This document shows, piece by piece, positions 1 to 5,160 of a stretch of DNA of 7,416 nucleotides. The notes beneath the pieces are model-generated. The model had not been told where the DNA came from. It saw nothing but the letters and a program-made list of their open reading frames with translations, and did no database searches. Each line of letters begins with the position of its first letter. Positions within the stretch are counted from its first letter, which is position 1. Position numbers and translations under genes: made by a program. The DNA is from Planctomycetota bacterium (GTDB lineage Bacteria > Planctomycetota > MHYJ01 > JACQXL01), in assembly GCA_016208805.1 (NCBI GenBank), contig JACQXL010000074.1:1-7416 (forward strand), written 5' to 3'.

Positions 1-47
1 ATATTCGTGGTATTCGTTCAATTCGTGCCATTAGTGTTCTCGTTGTC
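1..47. repeat. ATTCGTnnn 9-bp-period repeat array downstream of ispH
   Basis: Four consecutive 9-mers start at base 3: ATTCGTGGT, ATTCGTTCA, ATTCGTGCC and ATTAGTGTT, followed by a degenerate fifth, CTCGTTGTC. The array ends six bases from the ispH stop codon, so it lies in the 3' flank of that gene. It is low in GC compared with the coding sequence and has no convincing reading frame. The window begins inside or at the edge of the array, so its true left end is unknown. It shares the 9-base period, but not the consensus, with the GATTnnnnn repeats at other gene boundaries here. Confidence 0.7.
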
Positions 48-53
48 CAATGG

Positions 54-977
54 TCAGAGTTTAGAAAGCCGTTTAATTACCGCCTGTGTCACCCAATCCG
101 GCGTGGATGTGCCGGTGGTCACGCCGATGCTTTTATATCGCTTGTGTTCTGCCAGCGGTTGTTCCGTCTCGTCCGCCACCTGATAGTTCGGCACGCCCAG
201 CGTCTTGGCCAGGCCGGCCAATCTGGTGGTATTGGCGCTCTTGTGGTCGCCGACCACGACCATCGCGTCCACCTGGCGGGCAATCTCGGTCACCTCGCCG
301 TGCCGGCGGGTCGGAGCAGGGCAGATGGTATTAAGTACGACTACAGTATTATCCGGTCGGGAGATTGCCGCGCCACGACTTGACGTCGGTGCTCGCAATG
401 ACAAACGGGGCGTTTTTCTCTGGGTCTGTTTCTTGATTGCTTCAATAATCGCTTCATACTCCTGCGGCTGGAACGTGCTCTGGGCCAGCAGGCAGGTGCC
501 GAATGACGAATGTCTAATGCCTAATGACGAACGTTTAACCCGCTTGAATACTCGGACCGCTTCCTGCTTGGTGGAAACGACTAAGCCGACCAGGCTGATG
601 ACCTCGGCGTGTTTCTTGTCGCCGGCGATGATTATCTGGTATTTCCGGCGGGCGTAGTCTTCTACCTTTTTCTGTGAGTTCTTGACGTGCGGGCAGGTGG
701 CATCAACCACCTCGTAACCCTTGGCCGTGAGTTGTTTCTGGGTGCTGGGCGGGATGCCGTGTGCCCGGACCACGACCACGCCTTTCTGCTTATCCGAAGC
801 CGTTAATGGGTTGATATCCTTGTCGCTGAGCATCTGAACGACCTTCTCGTTGTGAATCAGCGGGCCGTAGGTATATACTTTTCTGCCCGAGGTGCCCTGA
901 GCGGTTTTGAGCACAACATCCAGCGCCCGTTTGACGCCCCAGCAGAAGCCGGATGTCTTGGCAATCTTGACTTTCAT
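54..977 (-). CDS. ispH: 4-hydroxy-3-methylbut-2-enyl diphosphate reductase (IspH/LytB)
   Basis: IspH is the cytosolic iron-sulfur enzyme that reductively dehydroxylates HMBPP to IPP and DMAPP, the last step of the MEP isoprenoid pathway. The three cluster cysteines are visible: C12 (GFCWGVKRA), C95 (DATCPHV) and C219 (NTICPAPTRR). The substrate-pocket residues are also in place: H42, H73 in RAHGI, H123 and E125 in KKHAEV, T168 in AQSTF, and the SANTTR segment after C219. At 307 residues it is about 25 longer than a usual IspH. The excess is explained by two in-frame repeat-derived inserts, residues about 149-161 just before the AQSTF motif and about 192-206 before C219. The start is set by the conserved N-terminus; only an AAAAAGAA stretch precedes the ATG, with no real Shine-Dalgarno. 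It is probably cotranscribed with the AsmA-like gene 85 bases upstream. The enzyme looks intact, but activity with the inserts is inferred. Confidence 0.96.
   Translation of the reverse strand: MKVKIAKTSGFCWGVKRALDVVLKTAQGTSGRKVYTYGPLIHNEKVVQMLSDKDINPLTASDKQKGVVVVRAHGIPPSTQKQLTAKGYEVVDATCPHVKNSQKKVEDYARRKYQIIIAGDKKHAEVISLVGLVVSTKQEAVRVFKRVKRSSLGIRHSSFGTCLLAQSTFQPQEYEAIIEAIKKQTQRKTPRLSLRAPTSSRGAAISRPDNTVVVLNTICPAPTRRHGEVTEIARQVDAMVVVGDHKSANTTRLAGLAKTLGVPNYQVADETEQPLAEHKRYKSIGVTTGTSTPDWVTQAVIKRLSKL
361..402. repeat. Partial CATTGCGAG-type palindromic repeat inserted in frame in ispH
   Basis: The 42 bases begin GAGATTGC and end CTCGCAATGAC. The same two ends bound the right part (7219-7252) of the complete intergenic palindrome at 7159-7252. 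The middle differs and holds its own small hairpin, CGAC/GTCG around TTGA. The segment is read through in the ispH frame as residues about 192-206 (SLRAPTSSRGAAIS), an Arg/Ser/Ala-rich stretch unlike the rest of the enzyme and lying where IspH is normally shorter. Relationship to the intergenic copy is well supported at both ends; how it got there is inference. Confidence 0.8.
499..533. repeat. Five-unit 7-bp repeat array (CATTMGN) inserted in frame in ispH
   Basis: On the coding strand the units are CGTTCGT, CATTAGG, CATTAGA, CATTCGT and CATTCGG, an exact 7-base period over 35 bases. They are read as residues about 149-161 (RSSLGIRHSSFGT), immediately before the LLAQSTF active-site strand. 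Because 7 is not a multiple of 3, each unit is read in a different frame, so the array has to avoid stops in all of them across its span; TAG triplets do occur in the unused frames. IspH homologues usually have only a short turn here. Confidence 0.8.
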
Positions 978-986
978 TTCTTTTTA

Positions 987-1066
987 GTAAGCAGATTGAA
1001 CGGATTTTACAGATTTAACCGATTTAATTATCCGTTTAATCCGTATCATCCGCTAAATCAGTTTAC
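987..1066. repeat. 80-bp imperfect palindrome made of GATTnnnnn 9-mers, between the AsmA-like gene and ispH
   Basis: The left half holds four tandem 9-mers from 994: GATTGAACG, GATTTTACA, GATTTAACC and GATTTAATT. The right half holds the same kind of unit inverted. Arms 987-1024 and 1029-1066 agree at 28 of 38 positions around a 4-base loop (1025-1028). The right end contains the TAA stop of the AsmA-like gene (1063-1065), and the left end stops nine bases before the ispH start codon. It fills nearly the whole gap. In RNA it could form a long imperfect hairpin between the two cistrons. It has no U-tract, so it is not a standard intrinsic terminator. Confidence 0.75.
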
Positions 1067-3516
1067 TTATTTTTTTCATCCGCCTTGAATATGTCCAGCA
1101 CCGGCAGTAACTCAAATTTGGTCACCGGTTTCCAGAAGGTGCCTCTGACCTTTACCGTGTATATGTTTGAGGTGAAGAAGTTCTTAATCGTATCAAGTAT
1201 ATTGGGCAGGAGTGCGATATCCACATAGGCGTCAAACTGGAGGTCCAGCGCGCCGTCGGCCAGTTTCATCGGGCCGGCCCCCTTTAACGTCAGGGACGGG
1301 CTGGAGAAAATCATCCGGTGGAAGTTTATCTTGCCGTTCCGGGCCTGGAATCTTATTTCGCCCTCCTTGAAGGTGGTCTTTTTGCCGAACTTGAAGGTAT
1401 CAAATATGCTCAGGAAGATAGGCACATCCCAGAGATGCGCATCGGTGATAAATGCCCGGCCGTGGGCGTTCAGGGAATCCCAGGTGAGTTCCTGTCCGCT
1501 GAACGTTACATCGGCCGAGAACTTGCCGGAGATGTCCTGAGAGGTCATTGAGGTATCGCGGCTGAATTCGCGGATGTCAACGCCGGACAGGTTGATTTGG
1601 CCGCTGTATTCGCCATTGGCGCCGTTCTTATCTTTCAACCGGGCCATCAGGTATCCTGAAATATTGCCGTTATAGGCGCTTCCTTTTATGTCGTAGATTT
1701 TTAACTGATAGTCCTGCCTGATAAAATTAACGGAGAGGTTATTTATCCGTTTGCCGTCCACCTTGACCTGATTGAGTTTAAGTGAGCCGGTCGCATAGTC
1801 GGTGGCGGTTATGGAATCGCCCAGCATCTTTACGGCTGATGGTTTCGGCGTCTGTCGGCCTTTGAGCCGGAGGTTGCCGTTTATTTCGGTGAATTCCAGA
1901 CCGGCTTTAAGACGGCAATTATTGAATTTTATATCCGTGAGGTAATCCGTGTATTCGGCGCGGCCGCTCTGGTCCCGCATAAGTGCCACGTCATACCGAC
2001 ATGGTGTGACGGGACTGACTGCGGTCTGGCCCGTAAGTTTGACCGTGCAATCTATCTTGCCGGATGGTTTTTGCTCGGCCCAGAATTTATCCGCATCGCC
2101 GGTCAGGGCCGCCATCGCATCTTTCAGGGTCATGTCAGCGGCGTCAACATCTTTGCCGTTTATGGTTAAGTCATACGCGGTGTTACCCGCCTGCGCTGAG
2201 GCTTCAGCGGGCAGGTCAGGTGGCGCTGTGATATTGCCGGAGACCGTGACGGCGGATGATTGATGGCGTCCGGAAATGGATTTAATCTTGATATTTGTCG
2301 GCTGTCCGGTTGCGATGCGCGCTTCTATCTCGCCCTCGGCATCGATAATCCGATACAGGAAATAGAGCGGCGTGAAGGTAGCGTTCTTACAGAATATCTG
2401 GAGCTGGTATTCTATGCCGGTGGACGGCTGGTAATTGACGAGCACCTCGGCATTACCGGAGCCGGCCGAGGGTTTGAGTTTATCCCAGGTTGCCCGCAAG
2501 TCCGGCGAAAGCGCATTATAGAGCCGTTTATCCAGCGGCATATTGGTCACGTTAAGCCGGATTTCATACGGGGAATTTCTGGCATAACCCATAATCTGGC
2601 TTTCCAGCGCCACGCTTAATTGCTCCATCCGGGAACGCATATTGACCAGACGGATGCCGTTCCGGGTCAGCACAATCTGCCCGATGACACCCTGGAGTCG
2701 GTAGGGAAAATGACGGTAGGTGATTTCGTTGCCCAGCAGGTTGACGTTGATATTGAAATCCATCTGATTGCCCGGCGCCAGACTGCCGGCCAGGTTGAGT
2801 TCCAGGTTGACCGGTCCGCTGGGCTGGTACTGTTGCCAGATATGGCGGTAATGCTCGGCCAGCCGCTGGGCGAATGACTCGCCGACATTGATGTTGTCTG
2901 ATGCCAGCGCAATCTTGAGGAATTGCCTGGCCGCATCCAGTTCGCCGTTGATGCGCCACTCCACTTTTTCCTTGTGGGCTCCTTCCAGCCCGGCGGCCCG
3001 GCCTTCCACCAGATAGCGCTGGGCCGAGAGCGGGTAGAGGTAGAGGTCAATGTCGTCAATGGTTTCCGTGGCGCCGCTGGCCAGCAGGTCCGGATGGCTG
3101 AAGGCGAACCGGCCGTCTCTGATCATTATGCGCGGCGCGGCGGTCTTGGACGCGCCGGCGGATATCTTTAACTGGGGCAGTTTTTCCGCCAGATAGTTTA
3201 TATCCGGTCGGTCTATGATAACTTCATCAATGACCAGTTCGCCCCTGATCAGTTTCATGCGGTTGGGGATAATAATAATGCGCCGGATTTTGAGCAGGTC
3301 GCCCTGGGGCAGTTGCAGTCCGGTAATCTTGATGCCGCGCCAGAAGTTGAATTCCACTTTGCTGACCTTGACCTCCAGTCCGGTTATCTGGTTAATCAGG
3401 GTTTCGGCCCGGGCCGGCGAGACGAACGAGTGCGAGACTATCTTGAAATTTATAACCACGAGCAACAGCAGGCAGGCGAATATGGCAAGAAAGATGAGTA
3501 TCGTTCGGGTTTTCAT
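1063..3516 (-). CDS. AsmA-like / TamB-YhdP-type membrane-anchored envelope protein
   Basis: This is an 817-residue protein with a short basic N-terminus and one hydrophobic segment (residues about 6-27), followed by a long, probably periplasmic, beta-rich region. The opening, with a helix and then VEFNFWRGIKITGLQLPQG, is typical of AsmA-like proteins. So is the C-terminal part, roughly the last 130 residues, with ITDAHLWDVPIFLSIF, KINFHRMIFSSPSLTLKGAG and LDLQFDAYVDIALLPNIL. Proteins of this superfamily bridge the inner and outer membranes and are linked to lipid transport and outer-membrane homeostasis; the exact role here is not determinable. A 10-residue repeat-derived insert (LPAEASAQAG) lies at about 435-444, and a 9-bp-stem hairpin lies at codons about 502-510. 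The start ATG has no Shine-Dalgarno and the leader is mostly a dispersed repeat. The stop lies inside the 80-bp palindrome. It probably forms a run with fprA upstream and ispH downstream. Confidence 0.82.
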   Translation of the reverse strand: MKTRTILIFLAIFACLLLLVVINFKIVSHSFVSPARAETLINQITGLEVKVSKVEFNFWRGIKITGLQLPQGDLLKIRRIIIIPNRMKLIRGELVIDEVIIDRPDINYLAEKLPQLKISAGASKTAAPRIMIRDGRFAFSHPDLLASGATETIDDIDLYLYPLSAQRYLVEGRAAGLEGAHKEKVEWRINGELDAARQFLKIALASDNINVGESFAQRLAEHYRHIWQQYQPSGPVNLELNLAGSLAPGNQMDFNINVNLLGNEITYRHFPYRLQGVIGQIVLTRNGIRLVNMRSRMEQLSVALESQIMGYARNSPYEIRLNVTNMPLDKRLYNALSPDLRATWDKLKPSAGSGNAEVLVNYQPSTGIEYQLQIFCKNATFTPLYFLYRIIDAEGEIEARIATGQPTNIKIKSISGRHQSSAVTVSGNITAPPDLPAEASAQAGNTAYDLTINGKDVDAADMTLKDAMAALTGDADKFWAEQKPSGKIDCTVKLTGQTAVSPVTPCRYDVALMRDQSGRAEYTDYLTDIKFNNCRLKAGLEFTEINGNLRLKGRQTPKPSAVKMLGDSITATDYATGSLKLNQVKVDGKRINNLSVNFIRQDYQLKIYDIKGSAYNGNISGYLMARLKDKNGANGEYSGQINLSGVDIREFSRDTSMTSQDISGKFSADVTFSGQELTWDSLNAHGRAFITDAHLWDVPIFLSIFDTFKFGKKTTFKEGEIRFQARNGKINFHRMIFSSPSLTLKGAGPMKLADGALDLQFDAYVDIALLPNILDTIKNFFTSNIYTVKVRGTFWKPVTKFELLPVLDIFKADEKNK
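1989..2011. repeat. 9-bp-stem hairpin inside the AsmA-like gene, possible further small palindromic insert
   Basis: CGTCATACC (1989-1997) and GGTGTGACG (2003-2011) pair over nine positions with one G-U pair, around the loop GACAT. It encodes residues about 502-510, around SPVTPCRYDV. Such a compact stem is unusual for coding sequence and resembles the other in-frame palindromes in this window. No second copy is present here, so calling it a mobile repeat rather than a chance hairpin is tentative. Confidence 0.4.
2186..2215 (-). repeat. Short copy of the LPA...SAQAG palindromic element, in frame in the AsmA-like gene
   Basis: On the coding strand the 30 bases begin CCTGCCCGC and end GCGCAGGCGGG, the same 9- and 11-base ends as the 93-bp element in fprA, in the same orientation and frame. 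The interior GCTGA/TCAGC forms a hairpin with a 4-base loop, and the CCTGC/GCAGG ends extend the stem with a small bulge. The product is LPAEASAQAG (residues about 435-444). At 30 bases it adds exactly ten codons. It looks like a minimal or internally deleted form of the fprA copy. Confidence 0.85.
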
Positions 3517-3521
3517 TTACG

Positions 3522-3548
3522 TTAGCCACAGATTACACAGATTATTTG
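3522..3548. repeat. GATTnnnnn 9-mer repeat between fprA and the AsmA-like gene
   Basis: GATTACACA (3531-3539) and GATTATTTG (3540-3548) are adjacent 9-mers, preceded by TTAGCCACA in the same register. They occupy most of the 35-base gap between the fprA stop and the AsmA-like start, so the start codon has repeat rather than a Shine-Dalgarno sequence in its leader. Confidence 0.65.
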
Positions 3549-3551
3549 CCG

Positions 3552-4940
3552 TTATTTCTGGGATGAGGTTCCATTTTTCGCCTTGACCCGCCGGGCAAAG
3601 TCTTTGCCGAACTCAACGGTCTTGGCAATCTCTTCCGGCGCGGGGCTGAATTTGACGCCCGGCAGGGCATTAACAACTTCCACGGTGGTTTCCTTGAGTT
3701 CTTCTTCAATGGCTTCAATGGCGCCGCCGGCCCAGCCGAAACAGCCGAAGGCCGCGCCGATTTTGCCTTTTATTCGCAGGCCGCTCAGGTCATAAAGGAG
3801 ACCGGCCAGATTCGGCAACATATCGTTATTATGGGTTGACGAGCCGACCAGCAGTCCGCGGTTGAGCAGAATCTCTTTGATAATATCCGAGCGGTCCGTG
3901 CCCGGGACCTGGTAGATATTGACCTTGACGCCTTCGGCCGTGATGCCGTCGGCCAGCGCCCGGGCCAGTTTAGCCGTGCCGCCCCACATCGTTTCATAGA
4001 CGATGACCACGCCGCCGTTTGTCTCGCCCTTTGACCAGTCCAGGTAGGACTGGATAATTTTACCGGGATTTATGCGCTGGTGCGTCCGTCCCGCTTGGGG
4101 CGGGACTCCGCTGTCGCTTCGCCAGATCAATCCGTGCGACGGCGCAATCATATTTATCGGGATGTTCATCTTCTGGACTTCTTCTATCTTCTTGACGATT
4201 AATGAGCCGAACGGGGCGAGGATATTGGCGAAATACTTGGCCGCCTCGTCCATCAGGACCGTTTCGTCAATTTGGTCGGCGAACCGGGCCGAGGAAGCAA
4301 TATGCTGGCCGAATGCGTCGTTCGGGAAAAGGATGGCATCCGTCTCGTCGCCCGCCTGCGCCGACCCGTGCTTCGCCGGAGGCTCCGACGAGGCGAGGGC
4401 TTCGGCGGGCGCGCCCGCCATAGCCAAAGCGACGGCGGGCAGGTAGGTGAACATACTATCAGGCCAGTGGAGCATCGGCGCCTCAATGAACTTTAGGGTG
4501 CGCTTACCGATTTTGATGGATTGGCCGGTCTTGACCACCTGCGGGTCAAACTGGTAGTCCTGCGTAGCGACAGCGGAGTCCCGACCCAATCGGGAACCGA
4601 AATACCGTTTCAGCGTCCCCTGGCAATGGGTGGAGCAGACTAATTTTGCTTTCGGAGCGGCTTTCAATATGTTGACGACCGAGCCGGAATGGTCCAGTTC
4701 TCCGTGGTTGGCGATGAGATAGGCGATTTCTTCCGGCTTGATAATCTCTTTGATATTGGCCAGCATCTCGTCATAAAACTGCTGCGGCACGGTATCAATC
4801 AATGTCGGTTTTTCATCTACAATCAAGTAGGCGTTATAGGTGGTGCCGCGCGACGTGGTGTAGGTGAACCCGTGGAAATTGCGGATGTCCCAATCAACCA
4901 CACCGACCCAGTATATGCCATCTGCGATTTTGTAATGCAT
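3552..4940 (-). CDS. fprA: A-type flavodiiron protein (FprA, flavoprotein O2/NO reductase)
   Basis: Flavodiiron proteins are cytosolic enzymes that reduce O2 to water and/or NO to N2O, usually with electrons from rubredoxin, protecting anaerobes. The N-terminal metallo-beta-lactamase-like domain carries the diiron ligands: the HxExDH motif H79-E81-D83-H84, then H158 (APMLHWPDSM), D208 (FPNDAFGQH) and H269 (APSHGLIW). The C-terminal flavodoxin domain starts near residue 309, with the FMN loop YETMWGGT (315-322). The 462 residues exceed the usual length of about 400. Three in-frame repeat inserts account for the excess: residues about 116-127, 167-197 and 275-288, each lying between conserved motifs and sparing the ligands. 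The start has a good AAGGAG seven bases ahead. tRNA-Gln lies 97 bases upstream. No rubredoxin gene or extra C-terminal domain is present. The O2 versus NO preference cannot be told from sequence. Confidence 0.95.
   Translation of the reverse strand: MHYKIADGIYWVGVVDWDIRNFHGFTYTTSRGTTYNAYLIVDEKPTLIDTVPQQFYDEMLANIKEIIKPEEIAYLIANHGELDHSGSVVNILKAAPKAKLVCSTHCQGTLKRYFGSRLGRDSAVATQDYQFDPQVVKTGQSIKIGKRTLKFIEAPMLHWPDSMFTYLPAVALAMAGAPAEALASSEPPAKHGSAQAGDETDAILFPNDAFGQHIASSARFADQIDETVLMDEAAKYFANILAPFGSLIVKKIEEVQKMNIPINMIAPSHGLIWRSDSGVPPQAGRTHQRINPGKIIQSYLDWSKGETNGGVVIVYETMWGGTAKLARALADGITAEGVKVNIYQVPGTDRSDIIKEILLNRGLLVGSSTHNNDMLPNLAGLLYDLSGLRIKGKIGAAFGCFGWAGGAIEAIEEELKETTVEVVNALPGVKFSPAPEEIAKTVEFGKDFARRVKAKNGTSSQK
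4089..4122 (-). repeat. 34-bp hairpin element, copy A, in frame in fprA
   Basis: On the minus strand the element reads GCGAAGCGACAGCGGAG then TCCCGC, loop CCCAA, GCGGGA. It is coding-sense here and gives residues about 273-284 within SDSGVPPQAGRTHQ, between the conserved HGLIWR and NPGKIIQ segments that normally lie close together. Copy B at 4562-4595 is the same element on the plus strand; the two differ at only three positions. Confidence 0.88.
4351..4443 (-). repeat. 93-bp GC-rich palindromic element inserted in frame in fprA
   Basis: On the coding strand it begins CCTGCCCGC and ends GCGCAGGCGGG, matching the 30-bp copy at 2186-2215. Inside lies a perfect 16-base palindrome, GGCGGGCGCGCCCGCC (4404-4419), and a second inverted repeat, TCGCC...GGCGA with CGGAG/CTCCG (4373-4396). 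Exactly 31 codons are added, residues 167-197, Ala/Pro-rich, starting LPA and ending SAQAG. They split the family's contiguous DSMFTY...ILFPNDAFGQH segment. It is visibly more GC-rich and repetitive than flanking fprA sequence. Confidence 0.9.
4562..4595 (+). repeat. 34-bp hairpin element, copy B, in frame in fprA in opposite orientation
   Basis: The plus strand reads GCGTAGCGACAGCGGAG then TCCCGA, loop CCCAA, TCGGGA. Compared with copy A (4089-4122) it has one substitution near the left end and a paired change, C-G to A-T, closing the same loop. Here the antisense strand is coding and gives residues about 116-127 (SRLGRDSAVATQ) after KRYFG. So one element is open in both orientations within a single gene. 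Confidence 0.88.
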
Positions 4941-4947
4941 TGTTGTT

Positions 4948-4953
4948 CTCCTT
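4948..4953 (-). promoter_or_regulatory. Shine-Dalgarno sequence of fprA
   Basis: AAGGAG on the minus strand lies seven bases before the fprA ATG. It is the only clear Shine-Dalgarno sequence among the starts in this window, and fprA is also the one protein gene whose leader does not begin with a GATT-type repeat. Confidence 0.85.
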
Positions 4954-4960
4954 TTATACT

Positions 4961-4993
4961 CCGGCTGTTTGAGCGGCCCGTACGGGCAGCCGG
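4961..4993. repeat. Nested palindrome with GCCCGTACGGGC core upstream of fprA
   Basis: CCGGCT (4961-4966) and AGCCGG (4988-4993) flank a perfect 12-base palindrome, GCCCGTACGGGC (4976-4987). The TACGGGCAG part recurs in the element at 6311-6333. It lies in the fprA 5' leader, a few bases before the ribosome binding site, and could form a stem in the mRNA. A dispersed repeat is the simplest reading; a regulatory role is possible but unsupported. Confidence 0.5.
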
Positions 4994-4994
4994 G

Positions 4995-5035
4995 TATAGT
5001 CGGCTGTAAGTCATACTTCCAACAGCCGCACTATA
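4995..5035. repeat. Hairpin immediately downstream of tRNA-Gln
   Basis: TATAG and CGGCTGT (4995-5007) pair with ACAGCCG and CTATA (5022-5035) through a 1x2 internal mismatch around a 14-base loop. It begins three bases after the tRNA 3' end. No run of T follows on the minus strand, so it is not a canonical intrinsic terminator. It may still act in tRNA 3' processing or partial termination before fprA. Confidence 0.45.
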
Positions 5036-5037
5036 AA

Positions 5038-5109
5038 CTACCCGGCCTGGACTCGAACCAGGAATAAGAGAACCAAAATCTCTTGTGTTACCAATTACAC
5101 CACCGGGTA
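5038..5109 (-). tRNA. tRNA-Gln (anticodon UUG)
   Basis: A 72-base tRNA folds by eye on the minus strand. The acceptor is TACCCGG with CCGGGTA plus discriminator G. The D-arm is GTGT/ACAC with loop AATTGGTA. The anticodon stem is AGAGA/TCTCT with loop TTTTGGT, giving anticodon TTG (5074-5076). The T-arm is CCTGG/CCAGG with loop TTCGAGT. The weak first pair U1-A72 and G73 are known glutamine identity features in bacteria. The 3' CCA is not encoded (TTT follows), so it must be added by the CCA-adding enzyme. Confidence 0.96.
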
Positions 5110-5118
5110 ATATTAGTT

Positions 5119-5147
5119 CATATATGCTAACCGTACCTGTTTGTCAA
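5119..5147 (-). promoter_or_regulatory. Sigma-70-type promoter of tRNA-Gln
   Basis: A perfect -35 TTGACA (5142-5147) is followed after 17 bases by TATATG (5119-5124), a moderate -10. The predicted start, near 5112, is only a few bases before the mature tRNA 5' end at 5109. The promoter fits within the 51-base gap after the aminotransferase stop. It may also drive fprA, for which no convincing separate promoter was found. Confidence 0.75.
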
Positions 5148-5160
5148 GACAATTTGAAGG

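Noticed and set aside
987..1066. CRISPR array or standard intrinsic terminator
   Set aside because: The 9-mers are contiguous with no unique spacers of regular length and no cas genes are present. The hairpin is imperfect and no T-run follows it.
4035..4053. CCAGTCC/GGACTGG inverted repeat in fprA
   Set aside because: It encodes SYLDW, which is normal conserved FprA sequence at this place, so the 7-base stem is likely coincidence rather than an insert.
3552..4940. Frameshifted or decaying fprA
   Set aside because: The frame is continuous, the inserts keep the reading phase, and all ligand motifs and the FMN loop are intact.
4995..5020. Separate fprA promoter (TTGGAA with TATACC, 18-base spacing, minus strand)
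   Set aside because: The -10 is poor and the elements lie within the hairpin after the tRNA. Readthrough from the tRNA promoter is at least as likely.
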